Below, one piece after another: positions 53,234 through 62,515 of a DNA stretch of 64,000 nt (the stretch's first letter is position 1; each line of letters opens with the position of its first letter). Origin of the DNA: Pseudodesulfovibrio senegalensis (GTDB lineage Bacteria; Desulfobacterota; Desulfovibrionia; Desulfovibrionales; Desulfovibrionaceae). A program made the position numbers and the translations under genes. Under the pieces are notes generated by a model that did no database searches, was not told the origin of the DNA, and saw nothing but the letters and a program-made list of their open reading frames with translations. The stretch is from NCBI RefSeq assembly GCF_008830225.1, contig NZ_WAIE01000001.1, forward strand, positions 930,001 to 994,000, written 5' to 3'.

Positions 53234-54247
53234 TCATATCCTGTTTTCTTCCAGAGCGTGACAGGCGACCTGTGCGCCATTTTCCACCTCCCGCAGAAGC
53301 GGGATTTCTGCGTGGCAGCGGTCATTCGCATGTGGACAGCGGCCGTTGAATACGCAGCCAGTCGGCAGGTTGATGGGGGTTGGCACATCGCCGGAAAGAC
53401 GGGTATGTCCTCCAGCCGTCCCGCCGAGTCTGGGAATGGCGGAGAGCAGTGCCTGCGTGTATGGGTGTCGCGGTGTGCTGAACAATTCCCCTACCGGAGC
53501 AAGTTCGCACAGACAACCCAGATACATGACCGCTACACGGTTGGAGATGTGTTCCACCACCGAGAGGTCATGGCTGATGAACAGGTATGTCAGTTTTCTG
53601 GTCTCCTGCATATCCATCATAAGGTTCAGAATCTGGGCCTGAATCGATACGTCCAGGGCTGCGATGGGTTCGTCAGCCACAATGAATTCCGGGTCCAACA
53701 CCAAGGCTCGGGCAAGGCTGATGCGTTGCCTCTGACCACCGGAAAATTCATGCGGGAAGCGGTCGGCCCATGCCGGGTCGATACCTACTGCCTGTACCGT
53801 TTCCGAAACAACGTCCTTGACTTCCGCCCGGTTCAGTTTCGGGTTGTGGAATCGAACCGGTTCCTCGAGGATCTGGCGAACCGTCATGCGCGGATTGAGT
53901 GAGGCATACGGGTCCTGAAAGACCATTTGCATCTTGCGTCGAAATGGCCGTCTGGCCCCCCCGTGCATTCCCTGAATTTCCTTTCCCCGGAAAAGCACCT
54001 GCCCGGAGTTGGGCGGGTACAGCCCGATAATGGTGCGGGCCAGTGTGGATTTGCCGCAGCCGGATTCGCCGACCACGCTGAGGGTTTCGCCTTCCTGTAT
54101 GGCCAGCGACACGTTGTTGACCGCTTTGACCACGGTCTGTTTGCGTGTGATTTTGCCGTTGTTGAATTTGAGCTGGTCGATCAGTCCGCCGGATATGTCG
54201 AAATGTTTGACCAGATTCTTGGTTTCAAGAAGCGGTGTGGTGCTCAT
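53234..54247 (-). CDS. peptide ABC transporter ATPase (DppF/OppF type)
   Basis: This 337-residue ATPase has Walker A GESGCGKST near residue 60, the signature FSGGQRQRISLARAL, Walker B and H-loop (ADEPIAALDV, then FISHDLSVVEH). The C-terminal oligopeptide-transporter extension has a Cys pattern (GCVFNGRCPHANDRCH) that may bind an iron-sulfur cluster. It is the last gene of SBP-B-C-D-F. Confidence 0.94.
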   Translation of the reverse strand: MSTTPLLETKNLVKHFDISGGLIDQLKFNNGKITRKQTVVKAVNNVSLAIQEGETLSVVGESGCGKSTLARTIIGLYPPNSGQVLFRGKEIQGMHGGARRPFRRKMQMVFQDPYASLNPRMTVRQILEEPVRFHNPKLNRAEVKDVVSETVQAVGIDPAWADRFPHEFSGGQRQRISLARALVLDPEFIVADEPIAALDVSIQAQILNLMMDMQETRKLTYLFISHDLSVVEHISNRVAVMYLGCLCELAPVGELFSTPRHPYTQALLSAIPRLGGTAGGHTRLSGDVPTPINLPTGCVFNGRCPHANDRCHAEIPLLREVENGAQVACHALEENRI

Positions 54248-54250
54248 GAA

Positions 54251-55222
54251 TTATGCTCCGCGCTTGTCGTGATTGAAGCATGCTATGATGGTGCCGGATT
54301 CCAGTCGGGTCAGTTTGGGTGCTTCTTTTTTGCACCGGTCCGTGACCTTGTCGCAGCGAGGCCAGAAAGGGCAGCCTGTAGGCATGCTGGTCAGCCCCGG
54401 CATCATGCCGGGAATCTGATTGAGTCGTTTGCCCGAAGCGCTTTCGGGCAGGGCATGGATCAATCCGCGCGTATAGGGATGCTTGGGAGTATTGATGATT
54501 TCTTCGGTGTTGCCGACTTCCACAAGCCTTCCTGCGTACAGAACTCCGATGCGCTGCGTGACCTCCGAAACCACGGCAAGGTCGTGCGTGATGAGCATCA
54601 GGCCCATGTTTTCGTTTCTACAGAGTTCCAGCAGCAGGTCCATGATTTCGGCCTGAATGGTCACATCCAACGCCGTGGTGGGTTCGTCGGCAATGATGAT
54701 GTCCGGGTCCGTCAGCAGTGAGATAGCAATGACGATGCGTTGGCGCATGCCCCCCGAGAATTCATGTGGATATTGCTTGAGTCGTTTTTCCGGCGAAGGA
54801 ATGTAGACCTTGCGCAATTTTTCCAGACAGATTTCCTTGGCGTCCTTTTCCGAAACCGACATATGTGCCCGAATGGTTTCAATCATTTGCTGACCAACCG
54901 TCAGCACCGGATTGAGGGTCATCATGGGGTCCTGAAAGATCATGGAGATACGGTTGCCGCGAATTTTACGCATTTCCTCGTAGCTGTATTTGGAAATGTC
55001 CTTGCCGCGGAACAGAATTTTCCCCCCGGAGATGTAGCCGGGCTTGGAGATCAGATTGATGATGGAAAAGCCGAGAACGGATTTTCCTGCCCCTGATTCT
55101 CCGACCAGCCCCAACCGTTCGCCTCGGTCAAGGTCGAGATCCACATTGCGGACCGCGCGCACGGTTCCGGTTCTCAGAGCGAATTCCACGCTCAAGTCTT
55201 TTATTTGAAGGAGTGATTCCAC
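54251..55222 (-). CDS. peptide ABC transporter ATPase (DppD/OppD type)
   Basis: This 323-residue ATPase has Walker A GESGAGKS near residue 41, the signature FSGGMRQRIVIAISLL, Walker B IIADEPTTALDV and the H-loop LITHDLAVV. The C-terminus has the oligopeptide-type Cys cluster (GCPFWPRCDKVTDRC). It lies three bases upstream of the DppF-type gene and four bases after the permease, in one operon. Confidence 0.95.
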   Translation of the reverse strand: MESLLQIKDLSVEFALRTGTVRAVRNVDLDLDRGERLGLVGESGAGKSVLGFSIINLISKPGYISGGKILFRGKDISKYSYEEMRKIRGNRISMIFQDPMMTLNPVLTVGQQMIETIRAHMSVSEKDAKEICLEKLRKVYIPSPEKRLKQYPHEFSGGMRQRIVIAISLLTDPDIIIADEPTTALDVTIQAEIMDLLLELCRNENMGLMLITHDLAVVSEVTQRIGVLYAGRLVEVGNTEEIINTPKHPYTRGLIHALPESASGKRLNQIPGMMPGLTSMPTGCPFWPRCDKVTDRCKKEAPKLTRLESGTIIACFNHDKRGA

Positions 55223-55226
55223 TTCA

Positions 55227-56144
55227 TTACCCCTTGTACAGTTTCGGGTTCAGGAAGTCCCTGACCCAGTCGCCCAGCAGGTTGATGACGAAGATGAGTC
55301 CCACCAGCACGATGCCCGGGAAGATGGTGATCCACCACGAGCCCGAGAAGATATATTCGAATCCGGCGGTGATCAGGGAGCCGAGCGAAGGCTTGGTGAC
55401 AGGCATGCCGAGTCCCAGAAAGGATAGGGCTGCCTCGGACATGATGGCGTTGGCCACCTGTACTGTCGAGATGACCAGCACCGGGGACAGGGCGTTGGGC
55501 AGGATGTGGCGCCACATGATGCGGATCTTGGAAAGGCCGATGACACGGGCTGCTTCAACATATTCCTTCTTGCGTTCGGCCAGAACCGAAGCGCGCACGG
55601 TTCGGGCATATTGCGGCCATTCAGCAAGTCCGATGATCAGGATCAGCAACGGGATGGCCACTTTTTCATAGTCACCCACGCCGAATACCGTTTGGAATAT
55701 GGCCCCAATGAAGATGGCCACCATATAGGTGGAAAAGGAGAGCTGCACATCGGCTATGCGCATGAGGATGGTGTCCAGCTTCCGTACGTAGCCTGAGAGC
55801 AGTCCTACGATAATGCCGATAAAGGCCTGCAGAGCCACGGCTCCCACGCCGATGATGATGGATACACGCATGCCGTAGAGGATCGTGGAGAACATGTCCC
55901 GTCCCTGAGCATCCGTGCCCAGCAGGAATGCGCTGTTGCCCTGAGCGGACCATGCCGGTGGCAGTTCCGAATCCATGATGTCGATGGTGGACATGTCATA
56001 GGGGTTATGCGGGGCGATGAGAGGCGCGGCAAAGGCGCTGAATACCAGGATGACCAGCACGGTAAAGCTGATATAGGCCACGGGGTCGCGCAGAAAGCTG
56101 AAAAGGAAGTATGATTCCCTGAATCGTTGCCATTTGGAGCGCAT
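55227..56144 (-). CDS. peptide ABC transporter permease (DppC/OppC type)
   Basis: This 305-residue membrane protein has six helices, a typical N-terminal extension ending in APHNPYD, LLGTDAQGRDMFSTILYGMR, and the EAA loop (EYVEAARVIGLSKIRIMWRH) that contacts the ATPases. It abuts dppB with no spacer. Confidence 0.94.
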   Translation of the reverse strand: MRSKWQRFRESYFLFSFLRDPVAYISFTVLVILVFSAFAAPLIAPHNPYDMSTIDIMDSELPPAWSAQGNSAFLLGTDAQGRDMFSTILYGMRVSIIIGVGAVALQAFIGIIVGLLSGYVRKLDTILMRIADVQLSFSTYMVAIFIGAIFQTVFGVGDYEKVAIPLLILIIGLAEWPQYARTVRASVLAERKKEYVEAARVIGLSKIRIMWRHILPNALSPVLVISTVQVANAIMSEAALSFLGLGMPVTKPSLGSLITAGFEYIFSGSWWITIFPGIVLVGLIFVINLLGDWVRDFLNPKLYKG

Positions 56145-57119
56145 CTATTTCCTCCCCTGTACGCGGACCATGGGGTTGACCAATCCGTAGACCAGGTCGA
56201 CCAGAGTGTTGACCACCACGAAAATGAATCCGACCATGACAAGGTAGGCCACCATGAGCGAGGTGTCGGCCCGCTCGACGGATTCGATGAACATGGATCC
56301 CATTCCTTGCCATTGGAATACTGTTTCCGTGAGGATGGTGAAAGCCACCATGATGCCGAGCTGGACACCACCTACGGTGATGACCGGCAGGAGCGTGTTT
56401 TTGAATGCGTGTACAAGCCAGATGCGGAAAGGCCGGAGGCCTTTTGCCCAGGCGAATTTGACGTATTCGGTTTCCAGGACTTCCATCATTTCGGAACGGA
56501 TCAACCGGATGAACAGCGGAAGCATGATTGAAGAAAGGGCGATGGACGGCATGATCAGATGCTTGAGCCCGTCTGCGGTGAACAGGCCGCTTTGCCAGCC
56601 AAGTATGTCTACTGTTTCGCCGCGGCCGAACGAGGGCAGCCAACGCAGTTCGACCGAAAAGATGTAGATGAGAAGAATCGCGGTCAGGAATACCGGGATG
56701 GAAACGCCGATGATCGAACCTCCCATGATGAATCGCGACAGCATCTTTTTGGGCTTGATGGCCGAATAGATGCCCATGGGAATAGAAAGCAGAATAATGA
56801 TAAAGGAACTGCAGAAAACCAGTTCAAGGGTTGCAGGGGCTTTGCTGACAATGACGTCCAGTGCGGGTTTTTTGAAAAAGAACGAGCGTCCGAGATCTCC
56901 GTGTACTGCGTTGTTCAGAAAACGGATGTACTGGACCATGAACGGGTCATTGAGCCCCAGTTGTTGACGTATTTCGGCCCGCTGTTCCGGAGTGACGCGC
57001 TCTCCGGCAAGGTCCCGGACCGGGTCGCCGAAATTGTGTTTGATGGCAAAACCGATGAATCCGATGATCATCATGACCACCAGAGCCTGGGCTATGCGTT
57101 TGATGGAAAATGCAAGCAT
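56145..57119 (-). CDS. peptide ABC transporter permease (DppB/OppB type)
   Basis: This 324-residue membrane protein has six helices, the N-terminal IKRIAQALVVMMIIGF, the periplasmic loop RVTPEQRAEIRQQLGLNDP typical of DppB, and the EAA loop (EYVKFAWAKGLRPFRIWLVH). Start ATG 57119. An 82-base gap with a strong hairpin separates it from the SBP gene upstream. Confidence 0.94.
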   Translation of the reverse strand: MLAFSIKRIAQALVVMMIIGFIGFAIKHNFGDPVRDLAGERVTPEQRAEIRQQLGLNDPFMVQYIRFLNNAVHGDLGRSFFFKKPALDVIVSKAPATLELVFCSSFIIILLSIPMGIYSAIKPKKMLSRFIMGGSIIGVSIPVFLTAILLIYIFSVELRWLPSFGRGETVDILGWQSGLFTADGLKHLIMPSIALSSIMLPLFIRLIRSEMMEVLETEYVKFAWAKGLRPFRIWLVHAFKNTLLPVITVGGVQLGIMVAFTILTETVFQWQGMGSMFIESVERADTSLMVAYLVMVGFIFVVVNTLVDLVYGLVNPMVRVQGRK

Positions 57120-57144
57120 TGATTGTGTTCCGGTTTACAGGTGG

Positions 57145-57176
57145 AAAGGGGAACCCCTGTACAGGGGCTCCCCTTT
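57145..57176 (-). terminator. internal hairpin between SBP and permease genes
   Basis: An extended stem (AAAGGGG-A-(A)CCCCTG with its complement) is centred on GTAC in the 82-base SBP-dppB gap. A TTT follows. It is probably a partial terminator or RNA-processing stabiliser that raises SBP expression relative to the permeases. Confidence 0.7.
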
Positions 57177-57200
57177 GTGTGCGGTCTTTTGTGAACCCTG

Positions 57201-58799
57201 CTACTTGATGACGAGGTCGCCGAAGTAGGGGAAGTTCATGGTGTTGACGACGGCTTCGGTGTTCATGTTGTCCTTGGAAGCCCAGGCGAGGTTCTGCCAG
57301 TGCAGGGGGATGAAGGCTGCGTCTTCGTAGAGCAGGCGTTCAACTTTCTGCAGCTGTTCGCCGCGCTTGGCTGTGTCGGTTTCGGACTGGGAAGCGACAA
57401 CCAGCGCGTCCACTTCGGGGTTGCAGTAGTTGCCGGAGTTGTACTGGCCGTAGCCGGTTTCCTTGCTCGGGCACATGGTCAGGAATTCAGAGAAGTTGGC
57501 GGAGTCTTCGGTGTCCGAATGCCAGCCGATCATCTGGATGTCCGCGACCTGTGCGTCGAACTGATCCCAGTATTGGGCCTTGGGCATGGTCTTCAGGTTG
57601 ACCTTGATGCCGATCTTGGAAAGCATGCCCACAACGGCTTCCGCGATTTTTTCGTCGTTCACGTAGCGGTTGTTGGGGGCGATCATGGTGCACTCGAATC
57701 CGTTTTCGTATCCGGCGTCCTTCATGAGCTGCTTGGCCTTTTCGATGTCGTAGCGGGGAGTCAGCTCGGCAACGTAACCGGCATAGCCCTTGGGACCCTG
57801 CTGACCGGCGGCGGTGGCAAAGCCCTTCATGATCTTCTTGACGATGCCCGGGTTGTCCACGGCGTACACCATAGCCTGACGCACCTTGGCGTTCTTGAAT
57901 TCTTCCTTGCGGTTCTGGTTCATCTGGAAGGTGATGATGCGTGCACCCGGCAGGGTGGTAAGCTTCAGGCCTTCGGTGTTGCGAATGCGTTCAAGGTCTG
58001 TCGGCGGAACCGGCATGATGAAGTCGACATCACCGGAAAGCAGGGCGGCCACTCGGGAAGCGTCGTTTTTGATGGGGGTCAGGACGATTTCGTCCACGTT
58101 GCCTGTTTTGGTGTCCCAATAATCGGCAAAGCGGGAAAGAACCATCTTCACGCCCTGTTCGCGGCTGGCAACAACGTATTTGCCGGTGCCGGACTCATGT
58201 TCATTGGCAAAGGAAGGACCGGATTTGACGATCTCGTCCTTGCCTTCGTAGAACTTCTTGTCCATGGGGAAAATGTAGGTGGCCATGGCCATGACCAGAC
58301 CGTAGGGCTTCTTGGTGATCAGGTCCACGGTATGTTCATCAATGGCTTTGGCTGTTTCAAAGGGCTCGAAAAGACCTTTGTAGTCCACGCTCTTTTTGAG
58401 ACGTTCAAGGGTATAGACCACGTCATCCGCGGTGAAGGGATTGCCGCTGTGGAACTTGACGTCCTTGCGCAGGTGGAAGCGCATGGTCAGGGGGTCGATC
58501 TGTTCCCAGCTTTCAGCCAGGCGCGGTTCGAATTTCATGTCCTGAGTCCAGCGTACCAGAGGGTCGAAGACCAGGTGGGAATACTGGAGCATGCCGCCGG
58601 AAAGCTGCACGTGCGGGTCAAGGGAGACAGGGTCCGCGTCCATGGCGAGCTTCAAGGTCACCTTTTCTGCGGCAGCGGGGGTTGCCGCTTCCTTTTTTTC
58701 TTTCTTCTGTTCACCGCCTGCGCACCCGACAAGGGCTAGCGCAACAAAAATCATGGTGGCGAGGATCAGTGGTTTGATCCCGGAACCGAAACGTCTCAT
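57201..58799 (-). CDS. peptide ABC transporter substrate-binding lipoprotein (SBP_bac_5)
   Basis: This 532-residue lipoprotein has a lipobox LVGC with the lipidated Cys at C26, a short Lys/Glu/Ala linker, and the family signature PLVRWTQDMKFEPRLAESWE followed by FHLRKDVKFHSGNPFTADDV. It binds peptides or similar solutes for the B-C-D-F transporter. ATG 58799 is chosen because GGAGG lies seven bases upstream; the longer frame from 58931 has no signal peptide. First gene of the operon. Confidence 0.94.
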   Translation of the reverse strand: MRRFGSGIKPLILATMIFVALALVGCAGGEQKKEKKEAATPAAAEKVTLKLAMDADPVSLDPHVQLSGGMLQYSHLVFDPLVRWTQDMKFEPRLAESWEQIDPLTMRFHLRKDVKFHSGNPFTADDVVYTLERLKKSVDYKGLFEPFETAKAIDEHTVDLITKKPYGLVMAMATYIFPMDKKFYEGKDEIVKSGPSFANEHESGTGKYVVASREQGVKMVLSRFADYWDTKTGNVDEIVLTPIKNDASRVAALLSGDVDFIMPVPPTDLERIRNTEGLKLTTLPGARIITFQMNQNRKEEFKNAKVRQAMVYAVDNPGIVKKIMKGFATAAGQQGPKGYAGYVAELTPRYDIEKAKQLMKDAGYENGFECTMIAPNNRYVNDEKIAEAVVGMLSKIGIKVNLKTMPKAQYWDQFDAQVADIQMIGWHSDTEDSANFSEFLTMCPSKETGYGQYNSGNYCNPEVDALVVASQSETDTAKRGEQLQKVERLLYEDAAFIPLHWQNLAWASKDNMNTEAVVNTMNFPYFGDLVIK

Positions 58800-58883
58800 G
58801 AAGAACCTCCGTAATTGTGGTTGACAGCCGCCTGACAGGGCGAACACAATGCACATAGATTGAACACACGAGGACCATGCACG

Positions 58884-58916
58884 GGCGTCATGTTTGTGAC
58901 GTGCTATTGTGAATAG
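58884..58916. promoter_or_regulatory. two short dyads upstream of the peptide-transporter operon
   Basis: CGTCA-TGTTTG-TGACG (58886-58901) and CTATT-GTG-AATAG (58904-58916) are adjacent in the 190-base gap between the SBP gene and the divergent lipoprotein. Either could be an operator. Their half-sites match no family that I recognise. Confidence 0.35.
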
Positions 58917-58989
58917 TCCCGCAAAGCGCATTGATCTTTACACGGAATTCATAATTTAAACAATAGTTGCTTTTGAGGGTGTGCTTCCA

Positions 58990-59412
58990 ATGCAAACAAG
59001 TAATATATCGAAAAGACAAGTAATTATTCTGCTTTTGTCGACGTTTTTTCTTCTCGGTGGATGTGGTTTCTTTTCTGGTAGTGGCAGCGATTTCGACACT
59101 GCCTCACAGTACGACCTGGACGGCGTTGATTCCATGCGGATCGAGGTGGAGCAGGGAGAGCTTTTCGTGCTGGACATCCGACAGCCCGATACGGGCATGG
59201 GCACTATCAAGGGCGCAGTGTTCGATCCCGTGTTGTTGCGTCTGGAGAAGTATGTTGAAGACCGTGAGCCTGGCGAGGTCCCCCGGGTGCGCTATCTGTT
59301 CACCCCGCTCGCCCCTTGTGCAACGAGCATTATCATCAAGCTGCACGGCAACACGTCCGAAGGACATCCCTCGGTTTACAAGCAGATAGATGTCATGGTG
59401 ACCGCAGATTAA
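58990..59412 (+). CDS. lipoprotein, function unknown (chagasin-like fold possible)
   Basis: This 140-residue protein has a lipoprotein signal ending LLGGC near residue 26, then a beta-rich domain: GELFVLDIRQPDTGMGTIKG and YLFTPLAPCATSIIIKLHG. These loosely resemble chagasin-type cysteine-protease inhibitors, but the match is weak. GTG 58981 is an alternative start with a GAGG too close; ATG 58990 is used. The stop is one base from the stop of the convergent radical SAM gene. Confidence 0.6.
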   Translation: MQTSNISKRQVIILLLSTFFLLGGCGFFSGSGSDFDTASQYDLDGVDSMRIEVEQGELFVLDIRQPDTGMGTIKGAVFDPVLLRLEKYVEDREPGEVPRVRYLFTPLAPCATSIIIKLHGNTSEGHPSVYKQIDVMVTAD

Positions 59413-59413
59413 C

Positions 59414-61954
59414 TCAGGCAAAGACCTGTCTGATCTTGGTCATGGACACGTACACGGGATCCATGTCCGGGTTTACGGTCTGCAGCAACTTGAGGGGACT
59501 CATGTAGTCTTCCCGCCAGTTCAATGAAATGACAAGTGTGTTGTCGTTTTCCTGAACACAATCGATCACGAACGAGCGAACATCGACTTCCTTGACCTTT
59601 CCCTTTTTTGTTTTCTTTTCGATAATCAATGATTCTGAGTTCATGAAGTCCTTCCATTGGCGCATGTGTCGGACGGTGTCTTCATGGCGCCCACCGAAGT
59701 GAATCGTGAAGTGTTCTTCCACTGATTGGGGCTGCTTTTTGCTCATGGAGAGGAAATCGGCCTTGTAGATTCTGATGCCTCGGGGCATTTGTTCACCCAG
59801 CGTTTTGACCAGTCGGTCCGGTGTCCAGTTCTCGCGGAGAAAGAGGTTGAACCATTCCTCGGTGCTTTCCACGCCCACAGGCAGGGCCTTGCCAAAGGAC
59901 ATGCGCGGCATGGGGTGGAATCCCGCGGAGAAGCTGACAGGCAAGTTGGCACGGCGCATGGCCCGCTCAAGCATGCTTTGCAGTTCCAGTTGGCTCAGGT
60001 AGGCGGCCAGCCCTGTCTTTTCATACCAGAGACGATAATGTCCGCCCTTGGCGTTCAGGTTTGGTTTGTCCTGAACGTATGGTGGCTGTTCGCCTTCCTG
60101 GTCGCGAGAATCGAAAATCACCCGTGGCCTGATATCCCTGTCCTTGTTCTGCGTTTCGAGAGTGGACGGGGTGCCTTTGTGATTGCAGACGCCGCATTGT
60201 CTGCAGGCGTTGTAACGACAGTCTTGGGTGATGGTTTCGGACAGGGCGCGTTTGCGTTCCGCCAGCATGAACCGTTTGGTCAGTCCGCTGTTGATGTGAT
60301 CCCATGGCAGGGGAGCGTCGATATCCCGTGGTCCGGTGTATTCAAGCGGATCAAGGCCGTTATCCCGCATGGCGTTCAGGTAGGGAGCAAGGTCCAGTTT
60401 GTCTTTCCAGCTGGAAAAAAGTGCGCCGTTGTCACGAGCAGATTCCACAACGTCTGCAAGCCTGCGGTCTCCGCGCGAGAATATGCCTTCCAGAAACGTC
60501 ATTTCCGGGATGTGGAATTTGAGGCGAACCCGTTTGTGGGGTCGAAAAATGGCACGCAGGTAATCGATTCGCCTGTGTATTTCCTCAAGGGATATTTGCG
60601 GCTCCCACTGGAACGGCGTGTGCGGCTTGGGCACAAACGGCGAGACCGCGGCCCCGACTTGCAATCGCTTGATGTGTGGTCCGGCAACGTCCCGGACCTT
60701 GAGACAGAGGTCGAGGATGGCGTCCAGATCGGCATCGGTTTCCGTGGGCAGGCCGATCATGAAATAGAGTTTGACCGATTGCCAGCCGTTGTCGAACAGC
60801 AGCCGTACATGGTCCAGTACTTCCTGTTCGGTGATGCCTTTGTTGATCACGTCGCGCATGCGCTGGCTTCCGGCCTCGGGCGCAATGGTGGCTCCGGTGC
60901 GACGAATGCTGGAAATGCGCTCCATGATTGGTTCGGACAGTGACCCCACGCGCAGGGATGGCAGGGAAATGGCAACCTGTTCGGCGGCGCAACGGTCGAA
61001 GCAGTCGGAAAAAAGGGTGTCCAGCGCAGAGTAGTCTCCGGTGGAAAGGGAAAGAAACGAGGTTTCTTCAAAACCGGTTGCCGCAAGGCCGTTGACCATG
61101 ATTTCACGCAATTTTTCCGGGCTTCGTTCCCTGACCGGACGATAGATCATTCCGGCCTGGCAGAAACGGCAACCACGGGTGCATCCCCGGGCGATTTCCA
61201 TGGTTAGCCTGTCGTGAATTGCCTGGCCGAAGGATACGGGCTGGTTTTGCGGAAATTCGACTGCCTCCAGATCGGGAATCACGGCTTTTTCCACGCTGGC
61301 ATAGTCGTTCATCAGAGGCGTGAGCGGTTGTCCCGGCCCTGAATCTTCAAACAGGCTCGGTACATATACGCCCACCATGGTACGCAACTGCAGCAACAGT
61401 TCGTGCCGGGACGTGCCGTCCTGTTTTGCCTGTTCCAGAACCTTGAGGATGGCGGGCATTGTTTCCTCGCCATCGCCCACCACCATTACATCAAAAAACG
61501 GGGCCATGGGTTCGGCATTGAAACAGGCTCCGCCGCCAGCAATGATGAGCGGATGGGACTCGTCCCTGTTTTCCGTGCGCCGGGGAATGTCGGCCAGGTC
61601 CAGCATGTAGAGAATATTGGTGTAGCAAAGCTCGTGGGTCAGGCTGAAACCCACGGCGTCCAGTTCCGTAAGCGGCGTGTCTGATTCCAGGGTTGCCAGG
61701 GTGACGCCGCGTTCCCGCATGATGGCTGCGGTTTCTTCGCAGGGAGTGTAAACACGTTCACACCAGTAATGCGGATAATCGTTGACGGCTTTCATGAGGA
61801 TTTTCTGCCCCATGTAAGACATGCCGATTTCGTACATGTCGGGAAAGGCCTGTGCCATGTGCACGGTGATGTCGGCCTTGTCCTTGAGCAGCGTGCCCCA
61901 TTCCGATCCGAGGTAACGGGCGGGCCTGGGGAGCAGGGGGAGCAGTTCCTTCAT
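59414..61954 (-). CDS. B12-binding-like radical SAM protein fused to a DUF2344 domain
   Basis: This 846-residue protein has an N-terminal B12-binding-like region, a radical SAM core with C258-x3-C262-x2-C265 (CTRGCRFCQ), and a second Cys cluster (CRQCGVCNHKG near residue 610). It is followed by a C-terminal part beginning LWYEKTGLAAYLSQLELQSM, the TIGR03936/DUF2344 domain. The fusion of TIGR03960 and TIGR03936 types is common in anaerobes; its role, perhaps RNA modification, is not established. ATG 61954 has GGAG eight bases upstream. Confidence 0.88.
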   Translation of the reverse strand: MKELLPLLPRPARYLGSEWGTLLKDKADITVHMAQAFPDMYEIGMSYMGQKILMKAVNDYPHYWCERVYTPCEETAAIMRERGVTLATLESDTPLTELDAVGFSLTHELCYTNILYMLDLADIPRRTENRDESHPLIIAGGGACFNAEPMAPFFDVMVVGDGEETMPAILKVLEQAKQDGTSRHELLLQLRTMVGVYVPSLFEDSGPGQPLTPLMNDYASVEKAVIPDLEAVEFPQNQPVSFGQAIHDRLTMEIARGCTRGCRFCQAGMIYRPVRERSPEKLREIMVNGLAATGFEETSFLSLSTGDYSALDTLFSDCFDRCAAEQVAISLPSLRVGSLSEPIMERISSIRRTGATIAPEAGSQRMRDVINKGITEQEVLDHVRLLFDNGWQSVKLYFMIGLPTETDADLDAILDLCLKVRDVAGPHIKRLQVGAAVSPFVPKPHTPFQWEPQISLEEIHRRIDYLRAIFRPHKRVRLKFHIPEMTFLEGIFSRGDRRLADVVESARDNGALFSSWKDKLDLAPYLNAMRDNGLDPLEYTGPRDIDAPLPWDHINSGLTKRFMLAERKRALSETITQDCRYNACRQCGVCNHKGTPSTLETQNKDRDIRPRVIFDSRDQEGEQPPYVQDKPNLNAKGGHYRLWYEKTGLAAYLSQLELQSMLERAMRRANLPVSFSAGFHPMPRMSFGKALPVGVESTEEWFNLFLRENWTPDRLVKTLGEQMPRGIRIYKADFLSMSKKQPQSVEEHFTIHFGGRHEDTVRHMRQWKDFMNSESLIIEKKTKKGKVKEVDVRSFVIDCVQENDNTLVISLNWREDYMSPLKLLQTVNPDMDPVYVSMTKIRQVFA

Positions 61955-61972
61955 GAATGGTACTCCAAGAGC

Positions 61973-62004
61973 AAAACGGGGTGGCTCCCGTGGAACCACC
62001 CCGC
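61973..62004 (-). terminator. terminator of the LSm-like gene
   Basis: CGGGGTGG (61977-61984) pairs with CCACCCCG (61996-62003). On the minus strand four T follow. It lies between the stop at 62030 and the radical SAM start. Confidence 0.82.
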
Positions 62005-62029
62005 ATGAAGATTTTTGGGGTTGCGATTG

Positions 62030-62365
62030 CTATTTTTTGAGCAGGTCGGAGAGGTCCGGTGTGCCGGCGCCGCCTCCGAGGTCGCCCAATCCACCGGTGG
62101 AGAGGGTGATGTTGCTGGAAGCCTCAAGGTATTTGGTTTGCAGGTCCTCGGGGCATTTTGCAAACTCGAAAATGGTGTGCTTCATGAGGATTTCTCCTCC
62201 CATTTCCTGGTCGAACGGGTACCCGTAAGGCAGCAGCATTATCTGTACACCCTGCTGGGTGGGGACGGTCTGGATGATGGCCGGTTCTTCTATCCTGTCT
62301 TCCTTGAATTTACCGATAACGGTTTCGCCGGTGACAAGTTTGACCAGCCTGATGTCGTAGCTCAT
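62030..62365 (-). CDS. LSm-like small protein, function unknown
   Basis: This 111-residue protein has an N-terminal beta-rich region (DIRLVKLVTGETVIGKFKED, then PAIIQTVPTQQGVQIMLLPY) like the Sm/LSm fold, and a C-terminal Gly-rich tail ending in DLSDLLKK. It may bind RNA, but no Hfq signature is present. ATG 62365 is chosen because AAGGAG lies seven bases upstream; the longer frame to 62491 is unrelated. Confidence 0.7.
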   Translation of the reverse strand: MSYDIRLVKLVTGETVIGKFKEDRIEEPAIIQTVPTQQGVQIMLLPYGYPFDQEMGGEILMKHTIFEFAKCPEDLQTKYLEASSNITLSTGGLGDLGGGAGTPDLSDLLKK

Positions 62366-62467
62366 GATGACTCCTTGTTTTTCAGGTCGGCCTAATAAGT
62401 AGGGATTGGCCGTTAGCCTGTCAAGCCGGGCTTTTTTGGAGACTTGGCGTTTTGCCGTCATCAGATT

Positions 62468-62507
62468 GAAAAAAGGCCGGACAGGGTGCACCCTGTCCGG
62501 CCCGTTT
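62468..62507. terminator. bidirectional terminator after the symporter gene
   Basis: A 28-base perfect palindrome (62475-62502) centred on TGCA has six A on the left and six T on the right. It ends the symporter gene on the minus strand (stop 62516). Confidence 0.9.
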
Positions 62508-62515
62508 TTTGAGTT

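Noticed and set aside
57300-58739. 479-codon plus-strand frame opposite the peptide SBP
   Set aside because: The minus strand is certainly coding (SBP_bac_5 with lipobox). The long opposite frame is a shadow of codon bias.
59726-60943. 405-codon plus-strand frame opposite the radical SAM gene
   Set aside because: Antisense to a well-supported gene, with no family features.
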